From: Niabella sp.
GTDB taxonomy: Bacteria; Bacteroidota; Bacteroidia; Chitinophagales; Chitinophagaceae
Direction: 5' to 3'
NCBI GenBank assembly: GCA_027493055.1
Contig: JAPUDO010000019.1
Coordinates: forward strand, 1 to 64,000
Length of the DNA: 64,000 bases
In this document: positions 34,961 through 44,219 of the stretch, piece after piece
How positions within the stretch are numbered: the stretch's first letter is position 1
How the letters are laid out: each line of letters begins with the position of its first letter
Notes under the pieces: model-generated
Seen by the model: only the letters and a program-made list of their open reading frames with translations
Told to the model about the DNA's origin: nothing
Database searches by the model: none
Translations under genes and position numbers: made by a program

Positions 34961-35141
34961 GCATTCCGCAAGGAGTGGTGTAAAGCGCAAAAGCTTTCAA
35001 AATCAGATGCGTTTATCCTGCTTAATCAATATCCCCGCGGGTTAGGGAAAAAGCAGTATATTCAGGATCTGTATAATTATTATACCGATTGTTTTTACTG
35101 TTTTGCTAAGGCAGGTATGCCTTTACTTAAAACAACAACAC
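34961..35141 (+). pseudogene. decayed fragment with a LRKEW/SKSDAF motif, copy A
   Basis: An open frame without a start encodes FRKEWCKAQKLSKSDAF and runs on past the next gene's start. A second related sequence at about 52017-52090 reads LRKE-stop-HKAKKPSTSDVF in the same frame. The two DNA stretches match at roughly 70% over 66 bases. They appear to be remnants of one small gene or element present twice. Confidence 0.45.
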
Positions 35142-36212
35142 ATGAAGTTTGCTTCTCTCATTACAGGAACAGGGGCTTATATACCTAACAAAATACTGAA
35201 AAACACTGACTTTTTGAGTCATACGTTTTATGGACCTTCCGGACAGCCTCTTTTGACTCCGACAGCGAGCATCATTGAAAAATTTAAAAACATAACCGGC
35301 ATTGCCGAAAGGCGTTATGCGCCGTCACATATCAATGCAGCGGATATGGCTGCCATTGCAGGCTGGCAGGCATTAATAAATAGTGATATTGATCCTGAAA
35401 CGCTGGACCAGATTGTGGTAGCGCATAATTTCGGGAATGTGGCTTATGACACTATTCAATCTCAAAATGTGCCCTCGCTTTCCTGCAGGGTAAAGCATAT
35501 ATTGGGTATTAACCGGCCGGAGTGTATAGCCTTTGATGTAATGGCCGGCTGTCCCGGATGGCTGCATGCCGTTATTCAATCCCATGCCTGGTTTACAGCG
35601 GGTATGGCTCAAAGAGTATTGCTGATAGGCTCAGAAGCATTGTCGCGGGTTATTGACCCTGCTGACAGGGACAGTATGATTTTTTCAGATGGTGCGGGGG
35701 CTGTTGTAATGGAATACAGGCCCGCACACAGCGGCAACGCCGGAATCTTAGGCTGCTGTTCACAAACCCACAGTATAGAAGAGCTTAACTATATTAATAT
35801 GGCTGGCAGCTACAGGCCAAACGGCAATGATGCAGTGTATATTAAAATGAAAGGGCGGAAAGTGTATGAATATGCCTTAAAGCACGTGCCGCTTATTATG
35901 AAGGAATGCCTTGATAAAAGTGGTATTCCTGTTAGTGAAGTGAACAAGATACTGATCCACCAGGCCAATGAAAAGATGGATGAAGAAATTATAGAAAGGC
36001 TGTATGCGCTATACGGGGTGGCACCCAGGCCCAATGTAATGCCTATGAGTATTCAATGGCTGGGAAACAGTTCGGTAGCTACTATTCCAACATTATACCA
36101 TCTGATACGAAATAATAAAATAGCAGACCATAAAATTTCAGAAGGAGATATTCTTCTTTTTGCATCTGTGGGCGCAGGAATGAATATTAATGCTGTTTGT
36201 TACAGGGCCTGA
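35142..36212 (+). CDS. beta-ketoacyl-ACP synthase III family protein
   Basis: 356 residues from ATG 35142 (MKFASLITGTGAYIPNKIL); the TTG at 35103 would add residues unlike the family. KAS III condenses an acyl starter with malonyl-ACP. Catalytic triad visible: Cys in DVMAGCPGWLHA, His in ILIHQANEKMDEE and Asn in WLGNSSVATIP. The thiolase-fold halves are in order. It stands alone rather than next to acyl-carrier or reductase genes, so it may start a special lipid or resorcinol-type product rather than bulk fatty acid synthesis. Confidence 0.85.
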   Translation: MKFASLITGTGAYIPNKILKNTDFLSHTFYGPSGQPLLTPTASIIEKFKNITGIAERRYAPSHINAADMAAIAGWQALINSDIDPETLDQIVVAHNFGNVAYDTIQSQNVPSLSCRVKHILGINRPECIAFDVMAGCPGWLHAVIQSHAWFTAGMAQRVLLIGSEALSRVIDPADRDSMIFSDGAGAVVMEYRPAHSGNAGILGCCSQTHSIEELNYINMAGSYRPNGNDAVYIKMKGRKVYEYALKHVPLIMKECLDKSGIPVSEVNKILIHQANEKMDEEIIERLYALYGVAPRPNVMPMSIQWLGNSSVATIPTLYHLIRNNKIADHKISEGDILLFASVGAGMNINAVCYRA

Positions 36213-36330
36213 TTAACAAAAGTGCGAAACGAGGACGCTTTGCACAGCCCTGGAGGCTCCCCGCACAGCGAGATTGTATGCCCGTCCTGCCGGCTCAAAA
36301 AAGAAAAACGGCTACTTGAAATATTATGCC

Positions 36331-36338
36331 TATATTTG
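36331..36338 (+). promoter_or_regulatory. -7 box upstream of the RRM gene
   Basis: TATATTTG matches the Bacteroidota -7 consensus. Start would be near 36344, leaving a leader of about 100 bases before the ATG at 36447, long for this phylum and typical of cold-induced or RNA-regulated messages. Confidence 0.55.
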
Positions 36339-36446
36339 TATTGTTAATTTGAGTTACTGCTCTATTGCAAGCACCTGCTTTTTCAGCTTTTCCGCTTTCT
36401 ATATTTGCCTTTCTCGAATCATTTATCAATTTTTAAATTTACTAAA

Positions 36447-36701
36447 ATGAACATTTTCGTGTCCAACCTTGGGTACAGCTTCACCAGTGAAGATCTTTCT
36501 GAATTATTTTCAAATTACGGGCAGGTGGATTCGGCCCGTGTAATTACTGACAAATTTACCAGGCAAAGCAAAGGATTTGGTTTTGTTGAAATGCCTGATG
36601 ATAACGCATCAGCAGCCATCAAAGACTTGAACGGTTCTATGCAGGACGGTCGCTCTATTAAAGTAATGGAAGCCAGGCCAAGAAAAGCGCAGCTATTCTA
36701 A
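36447..36701 (+). CDS. RNA-binding protein, single RRM
   Basis: 84 residues from ATG 36447; the longer frame adds 14 residues not in the fold. RNP2 (NIFVSNLGYSF) and RNP1 (SKGFGFVEMPDD) are both present, so it binds single-stranded RNA through aromatic side chains. These one-domain RRM proteins of Bacteroidota are abundant and respond to cold or growth. It starts a group with the Sm-like protein and the cold-shock protein, all on the plus strand with gaps of 57 and 41 bases. Confidence 0.92.
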   Translation: MNIFVSNLGYSFTSEDLSELFSNYGQVDSARVITDKFTRQSKGFGFVEMPDDNASAAIKDLNGSMQDGRSIKVMEARPRKAQLF

Positions 36702-36758
36702 TCGCTGGTAAATAAAAGGCCGGTTTCAGTTATCAAAAAAAAAATTTAAATTTATTAT

Positions 36759-37013
36759 ATGGATATCGCTTCAATAGAAAAGTTCTTAGACATAAATGCT
36801 AAAAACGCTAAAGTTGTAAATGTACATTTTAAAGACCGATCAACTGTAACCGGCATTTTTGTTTCCTTAAAAGATTACGGAGAGCTTAAAGCCAAAAATT
36901 TCTGGCGTTTGGTCAGCACTAAAAATGTAGAGCAATGGAAGGCAACCGAAAATGTTGAATTATCACGCTTATTTAACGGTGCTTCATTTACAAGGCTAAG
37001 CGTTATAAAATAA
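36759..37013 (+). CDS. 84-residue Sm-like-looking protein between RNA-binding genes
   Basis: The block NVHFKDRSTVTGIFVSLKDYGELKAKNFWRLV has the strand pattern of small Sm/Hfq-like barrels, though residues for a ring are not certain. No signal or membrane segment. It is common directly downstream of RRM or cold-shock genes in Bacteroidota. A role in RNA handling is inferred from context only. Confidence 0.6.
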   Translation: MDIASIEKFLDINAKNAKVVNVHFKDRSTVTGIFVSLKDYGELKAKNFWRLVSTKNVEQWKATENVELSRLFNGASFTRLSVIK

Positions 37014-37054
37014 ATATTATACCGCAATTTTTATTTAATCTTTAAAACTCATTA

Positions 37055-37486
37055 ATGGCAGGAACCTGGAACAAAAGAGAAAGAGAACAGAAAAAGAAAA
37101 ATTTAAAAAAACAGAAAGAAGAAAAAAAGCTGGAACGGAAAGAGAACTCATCAAAAGGGAAAAGCCTTGATGAAATGCTGGCCTATGTTGATGAGTACGG
37201 CAACCTTTCTGATTCACCTCCGCAAAGAAACCCCCAGGCTATTGAAGATATTCCGCCTACAGTTGCTAACAGTAATGCGTTAAGGCAGAATGACCTGCCC
37301 AGAACAGGATTTATTACCTTTTTTGACAGCAAGAAAGGATATGGATTCATCAAAGATCGTCAAACCCAGGAAAGCATTTTCGCTCATGTTAATGCGTCCA
37401 ATGTTGAATTAAAAGAAGGACTGTCAGTAACCTACGAAGTGGAGAAAGGCCCCAAGGGTTTGGTTGCGGTTAATATTTCAATGTAG
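37055..37486 (+). CDS. cold-shock domain protein with basic N-terminal extension
   Basis: 143 residues. The C-terminal 70 residues are a cold-shock OB fold with RNP1 KGYGFIKD and RNP2 ESIFAHVNAS. The N-terminal 75 residues form a highly charged Lys/Glu helix (REREQKKKNLKKQKEEKKLE) followed by a linker, which is longer than in classic CspA. It would unfold RNA structures at low temperature. Last of the RNA-binding trio. Confidence 0.9.
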   Translation: MAGTWNKREREQKKKNLKKQKEEKKLERKENSSKGKSLDEMLAYVDEYGNLSDSPPQRNPQAIEDIPPTVANSNALRQNDLPRTGFITFFDSKKGYGFIKDRQTQESIFAHVNASNVELKEGLSVTYEVEKGPKGLVAVNISM

Positions 37487-37798
37487 TGGTATTCCCCTCT
37501 CTTTAAGTATCCATCTTTAAAAAGACTGTCTTAAAAGTTGATTTAATTGTTATACTGAGGCATAAATAATTGCGAATCAACTTCTTTAAAACAACAAGCA
37601 GCGTTGTCAGGCAGTGCCAATCATTATCGGATGACGAAGCCTCCGGCGATGAGTTATTAAGGCCCCTTCCTCAGGCTCAGGGTGACATTTGATTATTACA
37701 TTTTAAAGCTTCCCTCATCTTTATCAGTCCCTGTAAAAAAGATGAGGGAACAATACGTAACGTCATCATTCCCCCCTATCTGTTTTTATAGCCTGAAC
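37487..37798. other. intergenic region with a degenerate repeat
   Basis: 312 bases. The segment around 37598-37620 (AGCAGCGTTGTCAGGCAGTG) matches 51688-51712 (AGAAGCGTTGTCAGGCTGTC), suggesting an old dispersed repeat. No gene. Confidence 0.4.
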
Positions 37799-39250
37799 TT
37801 ATTCACTGGTTATCTCCTCTTTCTTTTTCTTCCAGCTTCTATGGCTGGCGCCGTCCATTTTTACAATTTTAGGAGTAAAAGTACCCACAATCTCCACCAG
37901 TGCTTTTTGCGATTGCATAACAGTATGAATATCCTTGTAAGCAAAAGGCGATTCGTCAAGGCCGCCGCCTAACAGCTTTACCCCAAACTTTTTCAGCTCA
38001 TCCCTGAACTGCTTATCAGTAACGGATTGTATAGCACGGGTACGGCTCATTTTACGCCCTGCCCCGTGGGATGCTGAATTAACAGCAGCTGTTTCACCTT
38101 TGCCTTTTACAATAAACCCATCGGCAGTCATGCTGCCGGGGATAATACCCAGCACCTCTTTACCGGCAGGGGTGGCGCCTTTACGGTGCACAATTACCTC
38201 TTTACCATCCAGCATTTCTTTCCATGCAAAATTGTGATGGTTCTCTACCATCTTTAAGGGTTTACGGCCCAGCTGTCTTGCTATTTTATCATGAATGATA
38301 TGATGACAGGCGCTTGCATAATCGCCGGCAAGGTTCATAGCCAGCCAGTATTCCATACCCTCTTCCTCATCCAGCCCCAGCCAGGCAAGGTTTTTAGCTT
38401 CCGGCGGCAAACGGTGTTTGCTGATGGCCAGCTTTGTGTAGTGGTTGGCAATATGTGCGCCCAATGCACGTGAGCCTGAGTGCGTAAGGAAGCCGGTATA
38501 ATCCCCCGCATCTACTCCCGGCACCTCATCTTTCGCTGTAAGCGTTACCCTGCCAAATTCCGCAAAGTGGTTGCCGGAACCGGATGTCCCTAACTGTTTC
38601 CAGGCACGGCCATGCAGGTTCTTTAATAATGGGAGCTGATAAAATAATTCATTTCCCATTACTGCGTGATCTGCAGCACGGTCAAACTGTGCGCCGCTTC
38701 CAAATAAGGTGGCTTCGCCCAGCTCCCGCGCAAAGAAGGCTTCCCTGTCAGTAAGCTCTTTGGGGTTGATGTCAAAAATACTCAGGCACATCCGGCAGCC
38801 AATGTCCACGCCCACGCCATAAGGGATGACTGCATTATCAGTAGCCAGCACGCCGCCAATAGGCAACCCGTAGCCGCTATGTGCATCGGGCATTAAGGCT
38901 CCGGCTACTGCCACCGGCAGTTTCGCCGCCTGGTACATCTGGTGCAGGGCGCCTTCTTCAATATGCTCCTGCCCGAAGATGTTAAAATGCACCCCTGTCT
39001 GGTTTAAGGAAACTGCTGCACCATCCGCATCCCCCGGCTTTGGTAAAAGATGTTTTGCTATTATGCCTAATACTTCGTCTGCTGCATAATCATGCGGAGC
39101 AGCCAATATTTCTTTTAAAATATGGAGCGCATGCTCTTTACTTTCATACCTGTACGCTTTCTGCATCGTATTCATGGCAACAGAGATCACCGGTCCTTCG
39201 GGGTATCCTATTGCTCTCAGCTCTTTTCCTGTTAAGCTTAATTTGCTCAT
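37799..39250 (-). CDS. rtcB: RtcB-family RNA ligase
   Basis: 483 residues, GTP- and manganese-dependent 3'-phosphate RNA ligase used in tRNA and mRNA repair. Metal site motifs are seen in DAHSGYGLPIGGVL, GVDIGCRMCLSIF (Cys) and the HHNFAWKE block; the guanylylated His lies in NSASHGAGRKMSR. The gene stands alone and I see no archease nor RtcR. It is divergent from the ORF6N gene with a long spacer. Normal length, no anomaly. Confidence 0.95.
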   Translation of the reverse strand: MSKLSLTGKELRAIGYPEGPVISVAMNTMQKAYRYESKEHALHILKEILAAPHDYAADEVLGIIAKHLLPKPGDADGAAVSLNQTGVHFNIFGQEHIEEGALHQMYQAAKLPVAVAGALMPDAHSGYGLPIGGVLATDNAVIPYGVGVDIGCRMCLSIFDINPKELTDREAFFARELGEATLFGSGAQFDRAADHAVMGNELFYQLPLLKNLHGRAWKQLGTSGSGNHFAEFGRVTLTAKDEVPGVDAGDYTGFLTHSGSRALGAHIANHYTKLAISKHRLPPEAKNLAWLGLDEEEGMEYWLAMNLAGDYASACHHIIHDKIARQLGRKPLKMVENHHNFAWKEMLDGKEVIVHRKGATPAGKEVLGIIPGSMTADGFIVKGKGETAAVNSASHGAGRKMSRTRAIQSVTDKQFRDELKKFGVKLLGGGLDESPFAYKDIHTVMQSQKALVEIVGTFTPKIVKMDGASHRSWKKKKEEITSE

Positions 39251-39678
39251 AAAAATATTTTTAGAATAAAGGGGTTGCCTTTACCTGATTGTAATGTAAA
39301 GTTGAATCACTCCTGTGCAATATTTCTGCACAGTGATCATTTATTTTTTAAAATGGGAAATAGACAGCTGTGTTGACAGCCACTTGCAAAGTTTCAATAT
39401 GGTAGTTATAGTACACGCATAGCGGGTATTGATACCGGTTTGAGGAAAAGGTAACCTTATGGATAGCACTATTAAACCATAGCGGGCAACTAAAATGGCT
39501 AACATTGATCTGCTAATACATCCGATAACCCTATGCGATGTCAGGCCCCTACGAGGCCGCATGTCTTGTATATTCTTTTTTTCTATAAATATTTGACTTC
39601 TACGAGGTCTTAAACAAAATACTAAATTTGTGCTGCTGATAATATCTGGCGCATTGATAAACACCTAATAGTTGCAAT
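39251..39678. promoter_or_regulatory. intergenic region with candidate promoter of the ORF6N gene
   Basis: 428 bases with no gene. TAAATTTG at 39623-39630 fits the -7 box for the plus-strand gene. Two partial repeats, CCTACGAGG (39548) and TCTACGAGGTC (39600), lie upstream and may be operator half-sites or an old repeat. Confidence 0.45.
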
Positions 39679-40239
39679 ATGGCAAAGACCTATCTGCAAA
39701 TGCTTGTAGCAGAGCAAAAGATCCTTAACCGGATCTATGTAATACGTAATCAAAAGGTAATGCTGGACAGGGATCTGGCAGAAATGTATGGCGTAGAAAC
39801 GAGGCGATTAAATGAGCAGGTAAAACGCAACAGTAAGCGCTTTCCCAAAGATTTTATGTTTACGCTTACTCCAAAGGAGTTCAGCAACTTGATGTCGCAA
39901 ATTGCGACATCAAGTTTATCTGCCGGTTGGGGTGGTACCCGAAAATTGCCCAACGCTTTTACTGAACAGGGCGTAGCCATGCTATCCAGTGTATTGAACA
40001 GCGATACTGCCATAGAAGTGAATATCCGCATTATCCGGGTATTTACAAAGCTTAGGGAATATACGCTTACCCATACTGAAATATTGATGCAGCTGGCAAA
40101 GCTTGAAAAGGAAGTAAAAGGCAATAGCCACGATATCGAAAATATTTTTGCGGTATTGAAAGAACTGATTGAAAAGCAAAGCACTCCAAAGCCCAGGAAT
40201 ACAATAGGGTTTAAACAATATGCAGATAAAAAGGAGTAG
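39679..40239 (+). CDS. ORF6N domain DNA-binding protein
   Basis: 186 residues with the phage-type ORF6N/KilA-N-related domain at residues 10-90 (KILNRIYVIRNQKVMLDRDLAEMYGVETRRLNEQ) and a second half rich in charged coiled-coil residues (LTHTEILMQLAKLEKEVKG). These proteins come from phages or mobile islands and probably bind DNA; the ORF6N family is one of the most frequent solo phage genes in Bacteroidota. No other phage gene adjoins it. Confidence 0.9.
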   Translation: MAKTYLQMLVAEQKILNRIYVIRNQKVMLDRDLAEMYGVETRRLNEQVKRNSKRFPKDFMFTLTPKEFSNLMSQIATSSLSAGWGGTRKLPNAFTEQGVAMLSSVLNSDTAIEVNIRIIRVFTKLREYTLTHTEILMQLAKLEKEVKGNSHDIENIFAVLKELIEKQSTPKPRNTIGFKQYADKKE

Positions 40240-40297
40240 CCCACACTCTTTCTTCTCGTTCAGATAGCTATATTCTCTTCTCTGCCTTTTTGAGTGG

Positions 40298-40315
40298 TAC
40301 TACCTATAAAATTGG
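40298..40315 (+). promoter_or_regulatory. TACTACCTATAAAATTGG motif, site 1
   Basis: Upstream of the serine hydrolase. The end lies 36 bases before the -7 box TAGTTTTG (40352-40359). Near-identical copies occur before the 7TMR kinase (41619) and the ZU5 lipoprotein (44141). Confidence 0.5.
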
Positions 40316-40389
40316 CTATTGTTGCCTATTTTCATCACCCGGCATGACGGATAGTTTTGCATTCATTATTTCATTCTTAAAATAAAAAT

Positions 40390-41553
40390 ATGAACCGTTA
40401 TTTAATGACTATCCTGCTGGCTTTGGTATTTACCAATTGCAGGAAAACCCACTCCCATCCTATTCCTGTCACAGAATGTCTTTCTGCTAACCTGGTTAAT
40501 GAACAAATTGTACCGGCACCGGGTATTAAGAGCATTATAGATAACTATACCTCCAAAGAACTGCCAGGCATTACATTTATAGCACGTAAAGGCGGCCAGT
40601 ACTGGCAATACAACAGCGGCCGCTATAATAAAGAGCAGGGAGCGGCAATGAAACCCTGCCTTGTATGGCCCGGGTACAGCATCAGCAAAATGTACACGGC
40701 CACCGCTATCCTGAAACTGGCAGAAGAAAACCGGATCAGGCTTGACCAGAAAATAAACACCTGTTTGCCAGCTAGTGTGCTTTCAAAAATCCCTGGTGCT
40801 GATAAAATAACAGTACGTATGCTGCTGAACCATAGCTCGGGTATTGAAAACTTCTGGCAAAACCCCGGTTTTGTAGCCGCATATATGGAGAACCCCGCAC
40901 GCACTTATAGCCTGAATGACTATCTTGAGGCCAGCCAGGAGCGCCTTTTCGAGCCTGGGACAGATATCTCTTATTCTAACACCAACTACCTTCTTTTGTC
41001 CGTTATCATTGATCATATAACCGGACAAAATCATGAAAAGGCTTTTCAAAAGTATATTTACAACCCCCTTTCCTTATCAGCCACATTTTATAAAACGCTC
41101 CCCGCATCTCAGCAAAATAATACGCCCAGCCTGTATGCAGATACGGATGGCAGCGGCTATCTTATAGACTATACCGAGCTTTCTCATGCACAATTCCATA
41201 ATGAATCTGGCAGCAACAGTCTTATGGCTACACCAAAGGATTTTGTAGATTTTATTCACGGTCTCACACATGGCAGATTACTGAATACTGCTTTCTTTTC
41301 AGAAATGAAAAAGGAATACGCAGGCAATGATGGCGCTGACATATACGGGCTGGGCCTGGAATATTTTGAAAAAAGCGGCACTAAGCTGTATGGCTACAGC
41401 GGCAGCAGCTTTGGAGGGAGAACCCTGCTGCTTTATAATCCCAAAACAGACGTCAGCTTTTTTGTAGGCGTAAATGCAGGCGCTGAACTGGGAGGTCCGG
41501 TACTGGAAACCATTGCGGCACTTATGGATGAGCTTATTTCCAAACTGGCATAA
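40390..41553 (+). CDS. serine hydrolase of the beta-lactamase/DD-peptidase fold, lipoprotein
   Basis: 387 residues. The signal ends in a lipobox (VFTNCRKT), so it is anchored outside the cytoplasm. Catalytic motifs of class C-type penicillin-binding hydrolases: SISK (in PGYSISKMYTATAILKL), Tyr-Ser-Asn (DISYSNTNYLLL) and the third motif in YSGSSFGG. It would act on cell-wall peptides, D-amino acid esters or beta-lactams. It is monocistronic, preceded by site 1. Confidence 0.87.
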   Translation: MNRYLMTILLALVFTNCRKTHSHPIPVTECLSANLVNEQIVPAPGIKSIIDNYTSKELPGITFIARKGGQYWQYNSGRYNKEQGAAMKPCLVWPGYSISKMYTATAILKLAEENRIRLDQKINTCLPASVLSKIPGADKITVRMLLNHSSGIENFWQNPGFVAAYMENPARTYSLNDYLEASQERLFEPGTDISYSNTNYLLLSVIIDHITGQNHEKAFQKYIYNPLSLSATFYKTLPASQQNNTPSLYADTDGSGYLIDYTELSHAQFHNESGSNSLMATPKDFVDFIHGLTHGRLLNTAFFSEMKKEYAGNDGADIYGLGLEYFEKSGTKLYGYSGSSFGGRTLLLYNPKTDVSFFVGVNAGAELGGPVLETIAALMDELISKLA

Positions 41554-41618
41554 TCATTCAATAGCTTTTCCTTCTGTTATAAAAAAAGCGGAAGGAACCG
41601 CTGTTGAAAAATAGGGAG

Positions 41619-41637
41619 TATTACCTATAAAAGGTGG
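41619..41637 (+). promoter_or_regulatory. TATTACCTATAAAAGGTGG motif, site 2
   Basis: Contains the inverted repeat ACCT-N5-AGGT. It lies 13 bases before the -7 box TATCTTTG (41651-41658), covering the -33 region of the kinase gene, in position for regulation. Confidence 0.5.
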
Positions 41638-41664
41638 CAGATGTACGCGCTATCTTTGGAAAAT

Positions 41665-43485
41665 ATGAGAGCGCTCCTTATGTGTATAGTATTTGTTGTG
41701 GCTTGTTTGCCCCTTGGAGCACAGAAAATAACATTGTCAACTACTGCTCAGAAATATGCCGTTGCGTACCCCTATTATTTAGAAGACCGTAACGCCTCTC
41801 TAAATTTTGAAGCAATTAAAAAAGAGGAAAGCCGCTTTATACGGGCACAGAAAAAAGTGCCCGACTTTTTAGGAAACTTTTCCAAAGCGATATGGTATCG
41901 CTTTGAAGTACTCAATAACAGTAATACAGATGACTGGTACCTCGAGATCAAAGGTGGGTTTATGAACCTTATTACGGTTTACCAGGTTGAAGAAAACGGT
42001 AAGGTGAGGTCATTAACATTAAATGGCGATAATAACTTCCACTTAAAACCTGTACGTTCCAGCAACCTTGTTTTCCCTGTAACCCTTTCAAAGGGTGCCG
42101 GCACCACCTTATATGTGCGGGCTACCAGCAAAACCCTGATAAGAACATCCATGAGTTTCAGCACCATGCAGCAATTGTATGAAGATAATACGTTCATTTC
42201 TTACGGCGACGGCTTTTTTACCGCTGTGGCCGTAGCTTTATTATTATACAACCTGTTTGTATATTTTTCACTGAGCGAGAAGGCTTATCTCTATTATATT
42301 GGTTATATCTCTATGGCCATACTTCATAATAATGTAGTAGCCGGCCATATACAGGTATTTTTGCCATGGCTGGATTGGCTGAACACCACCACGCTGATCC
42401 CGGCAATGTCTTTTTTCAGTATCCTTTTTTCCAACTCTTTTTTGCAAACCAGGCAACATGCGCCGTTCATTTATAAAATGCAGTTGCCGCTGATTCTTTT
42501 ATGCCTGGTGCCATTGATATGTTATACAGCCGGCTGGTACAGGCTGGCTATCTTAATGTCTGCCATGCTCATTTTTATTCTTTTTGTTTACTGGCTTTGC
42601 GCTGGCATCACCGCTTATAGAAAAGGCTTTGCCCCTGCTATTTTTTACATTATTGGTTTTGGAGCCCTGGTACTTTTGAGCGTTGTTTTTGAGTTAAAAA
42701 TGAGGGGGTGGCTGGAGGAAAGCTATTGGACAGATTCATCATTATTTATTGGTGTTGCTCTGGAAGCTATCGTTTTATCCTTTGCCCTGGCCAGTAAGAT
42801 CAATTTTTATAAAAAAGAAAAAGAACGGCTGCAGGAGCAGGCTTACCAGCAGGCTATCCATTTCTCCAGGGAATTGATACAGACGCAGGAAGCTGAAAGA
42901 AAACGGATCGCATCGGAACTGCATGACAGCCTGGGGCAAAAACTGGTGCTGATAAAAAATAAGATCCTTAAAGCAGCATTGCCCGGCGCTGTAGCACAAC
43001 AGGATGATTCCCTGCCGGGAAATGTAGCCGAAGCCATCCAGGAAATAAGGAGCATTTCTTACGGGCTCAGGCCTTACCAGATAGACCTGCTGGGGCTCAC
43101 CAGCTCTGTTAATAGCCTTGCAGAAGAGAGCTTTGACGCAGCGGGTATTGATTTTACAACAACTATTGACAATATTGACGGAATATTTGACAATGATGAC
43201 AGTATTAACATTTATCGTATCGTACAGGAATGTATCAATAATATTATCAAGCATGCTGCAGCAAGCCATGCAGATATTTCTATAAAACGATCCGGAGCTG
43301 AAATCACGATTACTATTAAAGATAATGGCTCCGGGTTTGACACTGGTAAAAATTATTCCGGTTTTGGATTAAAAGGTATTAAAGAACGATTACATATACT
43401 GAAAGGATCTGTTACTATTAAAACCCTGCCTCTGTTGGGAACCTCATTTCAGTTTCATATTCCCGTATCAAACCCCCACACATGA
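41665..43485 (+). CDS. 7TMR-DISM sensor histidine kinase
   Basis: 606 residues. I prefer ATG 41665 because TATCTTTG at 41651-41658 looks like the -7 box and the signal peptide then begins MRALLMCIVFVVACLPLGAQ; the ATG at 41641 is in frame. An outer 7TMR-DISMED2 domain is followed by seven helices (from VAVALLLYNLFVYF) and a HisKA_3 kinase with His in RIASELHDSLGQKL, then ATPase motifs (ECINNIIKHAAAS, DNGSGFD, GFGLKGIKERL). Stop overlaps the regulator start. Confidence 0.92.
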   Translation: MRALLMCIVFVVACLPLGAQKITLSTTAQKYAVAYPYYLEDRNASLNFEAIKKEESRFIRAQKKVPDFLGNFSKAIWYRFEVLNNSNTDDWYLEIKGGFMNLITVYQVEENGKVRSLTLNGDNNFHLKPVRSSNLVFPVTLSKGAGTTLYVRATSKTLIRTSMSFSTMQQLYEDNTFISYGDGFFTAVAVALLLYNLFVYFSLSEKAYLYYIGYISMAILHNNVVAGHIQVFLPWLDWLNTTTLIPAMSFFSILFSNSFLQTRQHAPFIYKMQLPLILLCLVPLICYTAGWYRLAILMSAMLIFILFVYWLCAGITAYRKGFAPAIFYIIGFGALVLLSVVFELKMRGWLEESYWTDSSLFIGVALEAIVLSFALASKINFYKKEKERLQEQAYQQAIHFSRELIQTQEAERKRIASELHDSLGQKLVLIKNKILKAALPGAVAQQDDSLPGNVAEAIQEIRSISYGLRPYQIDLLGLTSSVNSLAEESFDAAGIDFTTTIDNIDGIFDNDDSINIYRIVQECINNIIKHAAASHADISIKRSGAEITITIKDNGSGFDTGKNYSGFGLKGIKERLHILKGSVTIKTLPLLGTSFQFHIPVSNPHT

Positions 43486-44129
43486 ACACAGAAAAAATAA
43501 AAATACTGATAGCGGATGACCATCCTATTTTTTTAAAAGGATTGCAGGAAGTAATAGAAGATACCGGAACCATGCAGGTGGTATTTAAAGCTCATAATGG
43601 TACAGATGCCATTAATGCAGCACTCAGCAAAGACCTTGATATTGCCATCCTGGATATAGACATGCCGGGTGCCAACGGATTGCAGGTAGCCGAACAGATC
43701 CTTGCAAAAAAGCCCGAAACAGCTATTATCCTGCTAACCATGCACAAAGCCAAAGATGCTTTTTTAAAAGCACTGGAAATAGGCGTATCGGGTTATGTGC
43801 TGAAAGAAAATGCAGTGGTAGACATTATCAATGCTATTGCTGCGGTAAGGAAATACCAGTCTTATATCAGCCCGGAGATGTCATCGTTCCTTTTAAAAAA
43901 TAAACACCGGAGCCGCAATGATGCCGCCAGCCAATTAGAGCTGCTGACACAATCGGAAAAAAATATTCTGGAAAAAGTGTCCCAATACAAATCCACCAAA
44001 GAGATAGCGGAAGAATTATACATCAGCGAAAAAACGGTATCCAATCACCGCATGAACATCGCAAAAAAATTAAACCTCAGCGGCAAAAACAGCCTGCTGC
44101 GTTTTGCTATTGAAAATGCAGGCAGTTAG
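43482..44129 (+). CDS. NarL/FixJ-type response regulator
   Basis: 215 residues. Receiver with phospho-Asp in IAILDIDMPGANGLQV, acidic pair in IADDHP and Lys in VLKENAV, then a LuxR-type helix-turn-helix (LTQSEKNILEKVSQ, then EIAEELYISEKTVSNHRMNI). Coupled to the 7TMR kinase by ATGA. It is the likely binder of the TACTACCTATAAAATTGG-type sites 1-3, including its own operon. Confidence 0.92.
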   Translation: MNTEKIKILIADDHPIFLKGLQEVIEDTGTMQVVFKAHNGTDAINAALSKDLDIAILDIDMPGANGLQVAEQILAKKPETAIILLTMHKAKDAFLKALEIGVSGYVLKENAVVDIINAIAAVRKYQSYISPEMSSFLLKNKHRSRNDAASQLELLTQSEKNILEKVSQYKSTKEIAEELYISEKTVSNHRMNIAKKLNLSGKNSLLRFAIENAGS

Positions 44130-44140
44130 CTTATAAGCAG

Positions 44141-44202
44141 TACTACCTACAAAATTGAGCCGGAACACCCATTGTAACCGGGCATTGGGAAAAATAGTTT
44201 TG
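44141..44202 (+). promoter_or_regulatory. site 3 and promoter of the ZU5 lipoprotein
   Basis: Motif TACTACCTACAAAATTGAG (44141-44159) followed by TTG (44172-44174), 20 bases, then TAGTTTTG (44195-44202). The motif end is 36 bases from the -7 box, as at site 1. Confidence 0.6.
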
Positions 44203-44219
44203 CTGCATAAAATACAATT

